Assembly: GCF_003144095.1 (NCBI RefSeq)
Contig: NZ_NSKH01000018.1
Coordinates: forward strand, 91,706 to 155,705
DNA: 64,000 nt
From: Streptomyces sp. ICBB 8177
GTDB taxonomy: Bacteria; Actinomycetota; Actinomycetes; Streptomycetales; Streptomycetaceae
Direction of reading: 5' to 3'
A model generated the notes under the pieces. The model did no database searches. It worked only from the letters and a program-made list of their open reading frames with translations, and was not told where the DNA came from. The position numbers and the translations under genes are program-made. Numbering within the stretch: position 1 is the stretch's first letter; each line of letters begins with the position of its first letter. Below are positions 35,312-44,610 of the stretch, in pieces.

Positions 35312-38300
35312 TCAGCGCCTGCCGCGGCCCCGGCGGTCGTCGTGGCGGTCGTCGTGCCGCTCGTCGTGGTCGTCGTCCTCGTCGCGCGGGCCGAGGAGTT
35401 CGTCGGCCAGGGTCGGCAGGTCGTCGAGCGGGGTCTCCTCCGCCCAGCTCGGACGGGGGCGCTTGGCGGGACGCGACGGGGCGTTCTCCCCGGAGCCCGC
35501 AGGCGAGTCCGGCCCCGGCCGCGAGCCCGGGCCCGAGCCCGCGTGCCGCCGCGCGCTCGGGTCGATCACCTGCGGCAGTTCGCGGGTGCGCTCGACCGAG
35601 GACTCGGCGCGCTCGTCGCGGAACAGCCCGGGCGGAACGCGGTCCACCGGATTGCCGCGACCGCCGTCCGCGGGCCGCACCGGCGGCAGCACGGCCGTCT
35701 CGTCGCCGTCGTCGGGTGCCGCTGGCCGCACCGGCGGGAGCACGGCCGTCTCGTCGTCGGCGGGCGCCGCGGGACGGACCGGCGGCATGACCGTGGTCGC
35801 CTCGGCGTCCGGATCCGGGGCCGCAGGGTCCACCGTCGGGACCTCGATGGTGCGCGTCTCGTCGCCGCGCCCGAGGTGCGGGGTCTCGACCGTCTGTGTC
35901 ACGTCGTCGGCGTGCGGGACGGGCGCGACGGCCGGGGTCCGGACCGTCTGCGTCGCCTCGGCGTCCGGCCCCTCGGGCTCGGCACCGGCACCGGCACGGC
36001 CAGCACCTTCGGGCTCGGCGGCGGAGCCGGCGGACTCCTGGGCCCGCCGCGCCTCCTCGGCCAGCCGCGCCTCCTCCGCCAAGCGGGCCTGCTCGCGGGC
36101 CTGTTCGGCGCGCAGCAGCGCTTCCTCGGCCTTGCGCTGCTTCTCCAGACGGCGGGCCTCGGCCTCGGCGCGCAGCCGGTCCTGCTCCTCCTTCTGGCGG
36201 CGCAACCGTTCCTGCTCCTCGGCGCGGGCGCGTTCCTCCGCCTCGCGGCAGGCGCGTTCCTCCTCCGCGCGCTTGCAGGCCTCCTCGGCCGCCTTGCGCG
36301 CGGCCTCCGCCTGCCGTTCGGCCTCCTCGCGCCTGCGCCGTTCCTCCTCCTGGCGCTTGCGCTCCTCCTCCTCGGCGCGCAGCTTGGCCAGCTGCTCCTG
36401 CCGCTCGCGCTCCAGCCGCTCTTCCTCGGCCTTGCGGGCGGCCTCTTCCTCTGCGCGCCTGCGGGCCTCCTCGGCGGCCTTCCGCTCGGCCTCGGCGCGG
36501 GCCTCGATCTCCTGCTGGGACAGCGGCAGCAGGTGGTCGAGCCGGTGCCGTACGACGCGGGTCACGGCCTGCGGCTCCTGGCCCGCGTCCACCACGAGGT
36601 AGCGCGAGGGGTCGGCGGCGGCGAGCGTCAGGAAGCCGCGGCGCACCCGGTCGTGGAACTCGGCGGGCTCGGACTCCAGCCGGTCCGGCGCCTCGGTGAA
36701 GCGCTCCCGCGCGGTCTGCGGCGAGACGTCGAGCAGCACGGTCAGATGCGGTACGAGCCCGCCGGTGGCCCAGCGCGAGATACGGGCGATCTCGGTGGGC
36801 GCCAGGTCGCGGCCCGCGCCCTGGTAGGCCACCGAGGAGTCGATGTAGCGGTCCGAGATGACGATCGCACCGCGCTCCAGGGCAGGCCGGACCACCGAGT
36901 CGACGTGCTCGGCGCGGTCCGCCGCGTACAGCAGTGCCTCGGCGCGGTGCGAGATGCCGGCGCTCGCCACGTCCAGCAGGATCGAGCGCAGCCGCTTGCC
37001 GATCGCGGTGGCACCGGGCTCGCGGGTGACGACGACCTCGTGGCCCTTGCCCCTGATCCACTCGGCGAGCGCCTCGACCTGCGTGGACTTGCCCGCCCCG
37101 TCGCCGCCCTCGACGGCGATGAAGAACCCGGAGGCCGCCGGGGCCTGCGCCGGGTCGTCGCCGCGCAGCGCCTCGCGCAGGTCGCGCCGCAGCGGCACGC
37201 CCTGCCGGTCGTCCAGCGTCCCGACGACCAGCGCGGCCACCGGCAGCAGCAGCGCGCCGACCAGCATCAGGGTGAACGCGGCGCCGCCGTGGTCGAAGGT
37301 GAACGACCCGTCGACCAGCCGGTGCGGACCGATCAGCCCGGCGACCGCGGGCGCGGCCACCGCGGCGACGGCCACCGCGACCCGGACCACCGCGTGCAGG
37401 TGTTCCGTGGTCCGCGTCCGGCGCGCCTCCTGGGCTTCCTGGTCGATCAGGGTGTGCCCGGTGTTGGCGGCGAGCCCGGCGGCGTAACCGGCCAGCAGCG
37501 ACAGCGCCAGCACGGTCACCGGATCCGGGACCAGGCCGGTGAGCAGTAGCGCGATCCCCGTGACGCCGATCGCGAGTCCCAGCAGGCGGCGCCGGGAGAG
37601 CGTGGGCAGGACGCGCGGGGCGGTGCGGATGCCCCAGACCACGCCGCCGGTCAAAGCGAGCACCAGCAGGCCGAAGCCGACCGGCCCGAAGCCGAGGTCC
37701 ACGGCGTGCAGGACGGCGACCGCGACCGCAGAGGCGATGGCCCCGGCGACGGCGGCGCAGGACAGGACCAGCGTCGGCAGCGCCCCGGTGCGGCCCTTCT
37801 CGGCACCGGCCGGGCCCTTGGGCAACCGCAGGCCCTCCAGCGGGGACCGCGGCCGCGGGGTCGCGCCGCCCGGGAGTTCGAGCAGGTGGAGCACCGCGAT
37901 CGAGGCGGCGAACAGCCCTGCGGCGACATAGCTGACGAGGGCGACGTGGTGGGTGGCGAACCACTGCGACCACACGCCCAGCAGGTTGTTGACGAGCGCG
38001 GCGGCGACCAGCCCGGCCGCGGCGACCGGCAGCGCGACGAACCCGGTGCGCAGGTCCAGCCTGCGCAGCGCGTCGAGGTGGTCGGGTCCGGGGCGCACGC
38101 CGTCGGCGGGCGGCGCGGGCAGCAGCGCGGGGGCGGCGCCGTCCTTGGCGACGTTCCACACGCGTTCGGCGACGCCGGTGACGAAGACGGTGACGAGCAG
38201 CCAGGTCAGCGCGCTGCCCGGGAGCCAGTCGATCCACAGGGGCGCGACGACGAAGAGCCCGAGCCGGACCGCGTCCGATCCGATCATCGTCCAGCGCCGG

Positions 38301-38644
38301 TCGAGCACGCCCTGCGGCGCGGTGAGCGTGGAGAGCGGGCCGAGCAGGACCGCGCCGAACAGCAGTCCGGCCAGCAGCCGCAGAGCGAAGACCACGGCGA
38401 TCGCGAAGCTGACACCCCGGTAGCCGCCGCCGAACCCCTGCTGGGCCACGGCCGCCTGGACCGTCAGGGCGAGCAGCGCCAGCAGCCCGAGGCGATCCCC
38501 GACGGAGCTGGTGGCCTGTGCGGTCCACAGCCTGCGCAGGGCCGGGATCCGCAGCAGAGCGGTCACGGCGCGCTCGCGGGAGTCGGCGGCGAGTGCGTTG
38601 GTGAAGTCTTCGGGCTCGCCCGTTGGCTGCTCGGCACGCGTCAT
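35312..38644 (-). CDS. tmk: MFS-like membrane domain fused to thymidylate kinase, with coiled-coil tail
   Basis: An 1110-aa fusion. Residues 1 to about 490 form an MFS-like domain with about 12 TM helices. Residues about 500-705 form dTMP kinase, with P-loop FIAVEGGDGAGKSTQ near 505, the DR(Y/H) motif SDRYIDSSVAYQGAGRDL and the LID-type region. This enzyme makes dTDP for DNA synthesis. A long Glu/Arg/Ala-rich coiled coil (about 708-865) and a Pro/Asp/Thr-rich tail with near-repeats (PPVRPA, TQTV/ETP) follow. This fusion is a known streptomycete form. ATG 38644 is the start. The membrane domain may place the kinase at the membrane (inference). It lies between topA and holB. Confidence 0.94.
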   Translation of the reverse strand: MTRAEQPTGEPEDFTNALAADSRERAVTALLRIPALRRLWTAQATSSVGDRLGLLALLALTVQAAVAQQGFGGGYRGVSFAIAVVFALRLLAGLLFGAVLLGPLSTLTAPQGVLDRRWTMIGSDAVRLGLFVVAPLWIDWLPGSALTWLLVTVFVTGVAERVWNVAKDGAAPALLPAPPADGVRPGPDHLDALRRLDLRTGFVALPVAAAGLVAAALVNNLLGVWSQWFATHHVALVSYVAAGLFAASIAVLHLLELPGGATPRPRSPLEGLRLPKGPAGAEKGRTGALPTLVLSCAAVAGAIASAVAVAVLHAVDLGFGPVGFGLLVLALTGGVVWGIRTAPRVLPTLSRRRLLGLAIGVTGIALLLTGLVPDPVTVLALSLLAGYAAGLAANTGHTLIDQEAQEARRTRTTEHLHAVVRVAVAVAAVAAPAVAGLIGPHRLVDGSFTFDHGGAAFTLMLVGALLLPVAALVVGTLDDRQGVPLRRDLREALRGDDPAQAPAASGFFIAVEGGDGAGKSTQVEALAEWIRGKGHEVVVTREPGATAIGKRLRSILLDVASAGISHRAEALLYAADRAEHVDSVVRPALERGAIVISDRYIDSSVAYQGAGRDLAPTEIARISRWATGGLVPHLTVLLDVSPQTARERFTEAPDRLESEPAEFHDRVRRGFLTLAAADPSRYLVVDAGQEPQAVTRVVRHRLDHLLPLSQQEIEARAEAERKAAEEARRRAEEEAARKAEEERLERERQEQLAKLRAEEEERKRQEEERRRREEAERQAEAARKAAEEACKRAEEERACREAEERARAEEQERLRRQKEEQDRLRAEAEARRLEKQRKAEEALLRAEQAREQARLAEEARLAEEARRAQESAGSAAEPEGAGRAGAGAEPEGPDAEATQTVRTPAVAPVPHADDVTQTVETPHLGRGDETRTIEVPTVDPAAPDPDAEATTVMPPVRPAAPADDETAVLPPVRPAAPDDGDETAVLPPVRPADGGRGNPVDRVPPGLFRDERAESSVERTRELPQVIDPSARRHAGSGPGSRPGPDSPAGSGENAPSRPAKRPRPSWAEETPLDDLPTLADELLGPRDEDDDHDERHDDRHDDRRGRGRR

Positions 38645-38735
38645 CCTGCCAGCCTAACCAACACGCGGGTGGCGTAACCGCCCCGCCCGAACGCGCGCAC
38701 CGTGCGGTGACACCCCCGTGACGCGATGATCAGAC

Positions 38736-38764
38736 GATCGGATCGACCGGCGGTCGATCCGATC
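38736..38764. terminator. Perfect hairpin between topA and tmk
   Basis: Arms gatcggatcgacc and ggtcgatccgatc (13 bp) enclose the 3-base loop ggc. It lies 28 bases past the topA stop and about 90 bases before the tmk start. The stem is perfect, though no T-run follows. A terminator or attenuator is likely. Confidence 0.7.
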
Positions 38765-38792
38765 AGCCTGTCATCACACCGTCAGCACCGGG

Positions 38793-41669
38793 TCACTCGG
38801 CGGATTCCGCGGAGGACGCCGACTTCCCGGCCGCGGCGGTCTTCGCCGTGGTCGTCTTCTTGGCGGCGGCCTTGGCCGTGGTGGTCTTCTTGGCCGCCGT
38901 CTGCTTCGCCGCCGCGGTCTTCTTGGCGGGGGCCTTCTTGGCGGCGGCCTTCTTGGCCGGGGCCTTCTTCGCCGCCTTCTTGGCGGTCTTCTTCGCCGGG
39001 GCCTTCGCGCGCTTCTCCGCGAGCAGCTCGTAGCCGCGCTCCGGGGTGATGGTCTCCACGTCGTCGTCCCGGCGCAGCGTCGCGTTGGTCTCGCCGTCGG
39101 TGACGTAGGGGCCGAACCGGCCGTCCTTGACGACCACCGGCTTCTCGCTGACCGGGTCGGTGCCCAGTTCCTTCAGCGGCGGCTTGGCGGCGGCCCTGCC
39201 GCGCTGCTTGGGCTGGGCGTAGATGGCCAGCGCCTCGTCCAGGGTGATGGTGAAGATCTGGTCCTCGGAGGTGAGCGACCGCGAGTCCGTGCCCTTCTTC
39301 AGGTACGGGCCGTAGCGGCCGTTCTGCGCGGTGATCTCGACGCCCTCGGGGTCGGTGCCGACGACGCGCGGCAGCGACATCAGCCGCAGCGCGTCCTGAA
39401 GCGTCACCGTGTCCAGCGACATCGACTTGAAGAGCGAGGCGGTGCGCGGCTTGACCGCGTTCTTGCCGGTCTTCGGGGTGCCCTCGGGCAGCACCTCGGT
39501 GACGTACGGGCCGTAGCGGCCGTCCTTGGCGACGATCTCGCGGCCGGTGGCCGGGTCGGTGCCCAGCTCGAAGTCGCCGCTGGGCTTGTCCAGCAGCTCC
39601 TGGGCGTGCTCGACGGTCAGCTCGTCCGGCGGCAGGTCGTCGGGCACGTCGGCGCGGCGGCTGACCTCTTCGCCGTTCTCGTCGCGCGTCATGCGCTCGA
39701 CGTACGGGCCGTAGCGGCCGACGCGCAGCACGATGCCGTCGCCGACCGGGAACGAGGAGACCTCGCGGGCGTCGATCGCGCCGAGGTCGGTCACGAGTTC
39801 CTTCAGGCCGCCGAGGTGGTCGCCGTCGCCGTTGCCCGCGGCGGCCGCCTCGCCGAGGGCGGCACCGGACTCCTCGCCGAAGTAGAAGCGCCGCAGCCAC
39901 GGCACGGACTGCGCCTCGCCGCGGGCGATCCGGTCGAGGTCGTCCTCCATCCTGGCGGTGAAGTCGTAGTCGACCAGGCGCCCGAAGTGCTTCTCCAGCA
40001 GGCCGACGACGGCGAAGCTGAGGAAGGACGGGACGAGCGCGGTGCCCTTCTTGAAGACGTAGCCGCGGTCGAGGATGGTGCCCAGGATCGTCGCGTACGT
40101 CGACGGGCGGCCGATCTCGCGCTCTTCCAGCTCCTTCACCAGCGACGCCTCGGTGTAGCGCGCCGGGGGCTTGGTGGAGTGGCCGTCGGCGGTGATCTCC
40201 TCCGCGGTCAGCGCGTCGCCCTCGGCGACCTGCGGCAGCCTGCGCTCGCGGTCGTCCAGCTCGGCGTTGGGGTCGTCGGCGCCCTCGACGTAGGCCTTCA
40301 TGAAGCCGTGGAACGTGATGATCTTGCCGGACGCGGAGAACTCGGCGTCCCGGCCGTCGGACGCGCGGCCGCCGACCCTGACGGTGACGGACTGGCCGAC
40401 GGCGTCCTTCATCTGCGAGGCCACCGTGCGCATCCAGATCAGCTCGTACAGCTTGAACTGGTCGCCGGTCAGCCTGGTCTCGGCCGGGGTGCGGAAGCGG
40501 TCGCCGGAGGGGCGGATCGCCTCGTGCGCCTCCTGGGCGTTCTTGACCTTGCCGGCGTAGACGCGCGGCTTGTCCGGGAGGTAGTCGGCGCCGTAGAGCT
40601 GGGTGACCTGGGCGCGGGCCGCGGTGATCGCGGTCTCCGACAGCGTGGTGGAGTCGGTGCGCATATAGGTGATGAAGCCGTTCTCGTACAGCTTCTGGGC
40701 CACCGACATCGTGACGCTCGCGCTCATGCCGAGCTTGCGGGACGCCTCCTGCTGGAGGGTCGTCGTACGGAAGGGGGCGTACGGCGAGCGGCGGTACGGC
40801 TTGGACTCGACCGAGCGGACGCCGAACGAGCTGTCCGCGAGCGCGGCGGCCAGCGCGCGGGCGTTCGCCTCGTCCAGGTGCAGGACCTGGCTGCCTTCCT
40901 TCAGCCGCCCGTCCGCCCCGAAGTCGCGGCCCTGGGCGACCCGGTGGCCGTCGACGGAGGTCAGGCGGGCGGAGAAGGTGCCCGGGTCGGTGGCGTCGCC
41001 GGCGCGGCCGGTGGCGAAGGAGCCGGTCAGGTCCCAGTACGAGGCGGAGCGGAACGCGATGCGCTCGCGCTCCCGCTCGACGACCAGCCGGGTCGCGACC
41101 GACTGCACGCGCCCCGCCGACAGCCGGGGCATGACCTTCTTCCACAGCACCGGGGAGACCTCGTAGCCGTAGAGCCGGTCGAGGATGCGGCGGGTCTCCT
41201 GGGCGTCGACCAGGCGCTTGTTCAGCTCGCGGGGGTTGCGCACCGCGTCCTGGATGGCCTGCTTGGTGATCTCGTGGAAGACCATCCGGCGCACCGGCAC
41301 CTTGGGCTTGAGGACCTCCTGGAGGTGCCAGGCGATGGCCTCGCCCTCGCGGTCCTCATCGGTGGCGAGCAGGAGTTCGTCGGCGTCCGCGAGAAGGTCC
41401 TTGAGCTTCTTGACCTGGCTCTTCTTGTCGCTGTTGACGACGTAGACCGGCTGGAAGTCGTGCTCGACGTCGACACCGAGGCGGCGCACCTCGCCGGTGT
41501 ACTTGTCCGGCACCTCGGCGGCGCCGTTCGGCAGGTCGCGGATGTGCCCGACGCTCGCCTCGACCACGTAGCCAGGGCCGAGGTAGCCCTTGATCGTCTT
41601 CGCCTTGGCGGGCGACTCGACGATGACGAGGCGGTGGCCGCCCTGCGCGGTGTCGGTGGTCGGGGACAA
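38793..41669 (-). CDS. topA: DNA topoisomerase I with Lys/Ala-rich C-terminal tail
   Basis: Type IA topoisomerase that relaxes negative supercoils. The 958-aa protein has the TOPRIM domain (VIVESPAKAKTIKGYLG, LLLATDEDREGEAIAWHL), the active-site tyrosine in GFITYMRTDS near residue 330, and several C-terminal repeat units seen as GRYGPYV or GRFGPYV motifs. The final about 70 residues are a Lys/Ala-rich tail of KKAPAKKAA-type units, a known feature of streptomycete TopA that binds DNA and aids processivity. The start is TTG 41669 (LSPTTDTAQGGHRL); the frame stays open upstream to 42164 but that segment overlaps non-coding DNA. Confidence 0.96.
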   Translation of the reverse strand: MSPTTDTAQGGHRLVIVESPAKAKTIKGYLGPGYVVEASVGHIRDLPNGAAEVPDKYTGEVRRLGVDVEHDFQPVYVVNSDKKSQVKKLKDLLADADELLLATDEDREGEAIAWHLQEVLKPKVPVRRMVFHEITKQAIQDAVRNPRELNKRLVDAQETRRILDRLYGYEVSPVLWKKVMPRLSAGRVQSVATRLVVERERERIAFRSASYWDLTGSFATGRAGDATDPGTFSARLTSVDGHRVAQGRDFGADGRLKEGSQVLHLDEANARALAAALADSSFGVRSVESKPYRRSPYAPFRTTTLQQEASRKLGMSASVTMSVAQKLYENGFITYMRTDSTTLSETAITAARAQVTQLYGADYLPDKPRVYAGKVKNAQEAHEAIRPSGDRFRTPAETRLTGDQFKLYELIWMRTVASQMKDAVGQSVTVRVGGRASDGRDAEFSASGKIITFHGFMKAYVEGADDPNAELDDRERRLPQVAEGDALTAEEITADGHSTKPPARYTEASLVKELEEREIGRPSTYATILGTILDRGYVFKKGTALVPSFLSFAVVGLLEKHFGRLVDYDFTARMEDDLDRIARGEAQSVPWLRRFYFGEESGAALGEAAAAGNGDGDHLGGLKELVTDLGAIDAREVSSFPVGDGIVLRVGRYGPYVERMTRDENGEEVSRRADVPDDLPPDELTVEHAQELLDKPSGDFELGTDPATGREIVAKDGRYGPYVTEVLPEGTPKTGKNAVKPRTASLFKSMSLDTVTLQDALRLMSLPRVVGTDPEGVEITAQNGRYGPYLKKGTDSRSLTSEDQIFTITLDEALAIYAQPKQRGRAAAKPPLKELGTDPVSEKPVVVKDGRFGPYVTDGETNATLRRDDDVETITPERGYELLAEKRAKAPAKKTAKKAAKKAPAKKAAAKKAPAKKTAAAKQTAAKKTTTAKAAAKKTTTAKTAAAGKSASSAESAE

Positions 41670-41928
41670 CTTCGGCTCTTCTCTCGGGGTCGGAAGGGTG
41701 ACGCTGCGGAGTGTGACCGTAACCCAGCCCCCCGTGTCAAACGGGAAAAGTCCGCGGGCGCCACTCGAACGGTAACCCGACAACCGTGCTTTCCGCCGCA
41801 CGGACCGGGTGGTACGGGCGGTTCCGGCATGCGGCGCGCCGGGCCGGGCCGGACCTGTCCGGAGGGCCGCACGGGGCGGGAGCGGGCCCGGCGCGGCCTG
41901 GAAGTGCCTGCTCAGTCGAGCCCCGGGG

Positions 41929-43488
41929 TCACTCCACCGCCTCCAGGAAGCCCTGCTCGACCAGCAGCCGGATCGAGGCGGGGGTGCGGTCGCGCAGCAC
42001 CACCGGGTCCTCGCCGAGCAGCTGGGCGATCGCGTCGAGGATGCGGCCCGCGCTGAGCGTTCCGTCACACACCCCGGCGAAGCCCGCGCCGACCGTGTCG
42101 ACCTTGGTGGCCCGCCGCATGCCCTGGTTGCCGCGCAGCACGACGTGCTCGGGGTCCTCGGCACCGGGCGCGCCGACCTGCTCCTGGACGACCTCCTCGG
42201 CCAGCCGGAAGCGCGCCGCCAGCAGCGAGGCGTCGTCGTGGGCCCGCAGGAAGTCCTGGCGGGCGAACCAGCGCTGGATCTCCTCGCCCAGCGGCCGGCG
42301 CACCGGGTGCGGCCACTCCTCGGCGGTGACGGAGGGGGCGTCGGCGCCCGAGTTGCGCAGCGTGATCCAGCCGAACCCGACGCCCTTGACCTTGGCGCGT
42401 TCGAACTCCCCCAGCCACGCGTCGTAGCGCGCCGCGTAGGTGGCCGGATCCGTACGGTGGTCGCCGCCGTCGCGCAGCCACAGCTCGGCGTACTGCGCCG
42501 GGTCCTGCACCTCGCGCTGCACGATCCACGCGTCGCAGCCCCGCGGCAGCCAGGAGGTGACGCGCTCGCGCCAGTCCTCGCCCTCGACGTGCTGCCAGTT
42601 GGCGAGCAGCTGGCAGTAGCCGCCGTCGGTCAGGTGGTCGGCCGACCGCTGGACGAGGGCGCGGCACAGGTCGTCGCCCGCCATGCCGCCGTCGCGGTAG
42701 GCGAAGCGCTCGCCGGGCGAGATCACGAAGGGCGGGTTGGAGACGACGAGGTCGAAGCGTTCGTCCCCGACCGGCTCGAAGAGGCTGCCCTGCCGCAGGT
42801 CGGCCTCGGGCACGCCGGACAGCGCGAGGGTGAGGCGGGCGAAGGCCAGGGCGCGCGGGTTGACGTCGGTCGCGGTGACCCGGGCGGCGTGGGTGGAGGC
42901 GTGCAGCGCCTGCACACCGGAGCCGGTGCCCAGGTCGAGGGCGGTGCGCACGGGTGTCCGTACGGTGATCCCGGCGAGCGTGGTGGACGCGCCGCCGACG
43001 CCCAGCACGAGCTGCGAGCGGTCGAGCGCCTTGTCCTTCGACAGCTCCGCATTCGACGGGCCGGCCCCGCCGCCGATGCCGCCGGCGCCGCCGACCGCGC
43101 AGCCCAGGTCGGAGACGATCCACCAGTCCTCGCCCGCGTCGCCCGCGTACGGCCGCACGTCCACGGTGGCGCGCACCATGCCGGCGCCGTCCTCGGGGGC
43201 CTCGCGCAGCCAGCCGTCGTCCAGCGCGTCGTCCAGCGGCAGCGCGGCACGGGCCTGCTCCCGGGTGGCCGAACGCTGGAGGAGGAAGACCCTGGTCAGC
43301 GTCTCCAGCGGACTGCCGCCCCGGGTGGCGCGCAGCGCGGGCACCGTCTCACCGCGCGAGAGCGCGGCGTAGGCGGTCGCGCCCAGCAGGTCCAGGCAGC
43401 CGTCGGCGGTGAAGGCGGCGGTCCGCAGCGCGTCACGCAGGCGGGCGGTGCGGGCGGGCTCGGGCGTGGGAAGGCTCTGCTGGATCAC
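41929..43488 (-). CDS. Class I SAM-dependent methyltransferase (HemK/PrmC-like, N-terminal DUF7059-type domain)
   Basis: A 519-aa enzyme. The N-terminal about 190 residues are a winged-helix-like accessory domain (SPLETLTRVFLLQRSATREQARAA). The SAM-binding domain follows: ALDLGTGSGVQALHAS (motif I), TATDVNPRALAFARL and the catalytic-type LVVSNPPFV (about 250), the NPPF signature of N-methyltransferases acting on glutamine or adenine. The C-terminal about 120 residues form a further helical domain. Members of this actinobacterial family sit next to topA; the substrate is not established. GTG 43488 is chosen. Confidence 0.88.
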   Translation of the reverse strand: MIQQSLPTPEPARTARLRDALRTAAFTADGCLDLLGATAYAALSRGETVPALRATRGGSPLETLTRVFLLQRSATREQARAALPLDDALDDGWLREAPEDGAGMVRATVDVRPYAGDAGEDWWIVSDLGCAVGGAGGIGGGAGPSNAELSKDKALDRSQLVLGVGGASTTLAGITVRTPVRTALDLGTGSGVQALHASTHAARVTATDVNPRALAFARLTLALSGVPEADLRQGSLFEPVGDERFDLVVSNPPFVISPGERFAYRDGGMAGDDLCRALVQRSADHLTDGGYCQLLANWQHVEGEDWRERVTSWLPRGCDAWIVQREVQDPAQYAELWLRDGGDHRTDPATYAARYDAWLGEFERAKVKGVGFGWITLRNSGADAPSVTAEEWPHPVRRPLGEEIQRWFARQDFLRAHDDASLLAARFRLAEEVVQEQVGAPGAEDPEHVVLRGNQGMRRATKVDTVGAGFAGVCDGTLSAGRILDAIAQLLGEDPVVLRDRTPASIRLLVEQGFLEAVE

Positions 43489-43674
43489 GCGGCCATTCTC
43501 GCCGAAGAGCCTTCCCCGCGCCCGAACCGGTACGACCTCCCGTATGGCGTCCGAGCCCGAACCGGCGCGGCGCGTGGTCTTTTCGGCCCCGGGACGACGG
43601 CTCTGGCCGTCCCGGGGACGTCGGCTCCGGACGGCCCGGGACATCCGCTCCCGACGTGGCCTGGGACGCTTCCG

Positions 43675-44403
43675 TCAGCTCTGGGACGACGCGGAGGACG
43701 ACGCCGAGGGCTTCGCGGAGCCCGACGGCTTCGCGGAACCGGACGGCTTCGCGGACCCCGAGGGCTTCGCGGGACCCGAGGGAGCCGTGGACGCGGCCGG
43801 GCCGCCGGAGCCGGACGCGTCGGGCGACGGCGCGAGCGTCGGCGCGGTCGTGGCCTTCTGGCAGCCGGGCTGCTTGGCCATCGCCTGGCCGATGCCGTCG
43901 GCCTGGAGCTTGGCGAGCGCGTCGTCGCCGTTCTTGCTCAGCGTGGTCACCTGGTTGGGGATGGCCCCCAGGCCCTGCGCGAACTTCGCCTGGTCGGAGG
44001 CGTCGAGACCGTCGACCGTCTTCTTGAGGTTCGCGTACGCGCCGGAGATGGCGTTGAGCTGGTCGACCGCGTTCTTCTGCAGCGTGGCGCCGTTGCCGAC
44101 CGGCGGCGCGCCGGCGTCCTGGATGCCGCTCGCCAGCGCCTTGTACGCGTCCGAGATCTGGCCGAAGGCCGTCGAGTCGGTGCTCTGGACCTGCGAGGGC
44201 GAGGCGCCGCTGCTGGAGACCGACGCGATGTCGTTGTCGGCGTTCTGGATCTTCTGCCGCTGCGGCTGGACCTGGTCGCAGACGCTCTTGGCGTAGTCGT
44301 CCGTCTTGTTGTCCGAGCTGCCGCACCCCGCGAGCGCGAGTGTCGCGGTCGCCGCGCAGCACAGGGCGGCGGCGAGCCTCTTGTTCAGCGGGCCGATGTT
44401 CAC
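43675..44403 (-). CDS. Small secreted lipoprotein with SAKPSG repeats
   Basis: A 242-aa putative lipoprotein. It has a signal peptide with lipobox LALAGC (Cys about 27), then a helical domain (about 30-185) containing YAKSVCDQVQPQRQKIQNAD and repeated polar heptads. It ends with a Ser/Pro/Ala-rich tail built from five near-identical hexapeptides (SAKPSG). The tail corresponds to imperfect 18-base DNA repeats between about 43695 and 43770. GTG 44403 follows GGAAGGGG. No catalytic motif is seen. It sits downstream of hppA; a cell-surface structural role is only a guess. Confidence 0.78.
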   Translation of the reverse strand: MNIGPLNKRLAAALCCAATATLALAGCGSSDNKTDDYAKSVCDQVQPQRQKIQNADNDIASVSSSGASPSQVQSTDSTAFGQISDAYKALASGIQDAGAPPVGNGATLQKNAVDQLNAISGAYANLKKTVDGLDASDQAKFAQGLGAIPNQVTTLSKNGDDALAKLQADGIGQAMAKQPGCQKATTAPTLAPSPDASGSGGPAASTAPSGPAKPSGSAKPSGSAKPSGSAKPSASSSASSQS

Positions 44404-44547
44404 CGGGGGGACCCCTTCCGTGGTTCTCCGGCCCCGGAATATACGCGGCGAGGTGGGGGCGACCACGAGTCGATCAGGCGGTACGCCCCGTATTGGAGCC
44501 ATATGCACCACGCGGCAGGCCGCCGGTGGACCGGGGCGCGCGCCCCG

Positions 44548-44592
44548 CACAGCGACGGGCGGCGCGCCCCCTGCGCGCCGCCCGTCGCTGTG
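44548..44592 (-). terminator. Strong hairpin after hppA
   Basis: A 19-bp stem, perfect (arms near 44548-44566 and 44574-44592), with a 7-base loop, lies 19 bases beyond the hppA stop and 145 bases before the lipoprotein start. It should terminate hppA transcripts and could stabilise the 3' end. Confidence 0.8.
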
Positions 44593-44610
44593 TTGACGGT
44601 ATGGCGGATA

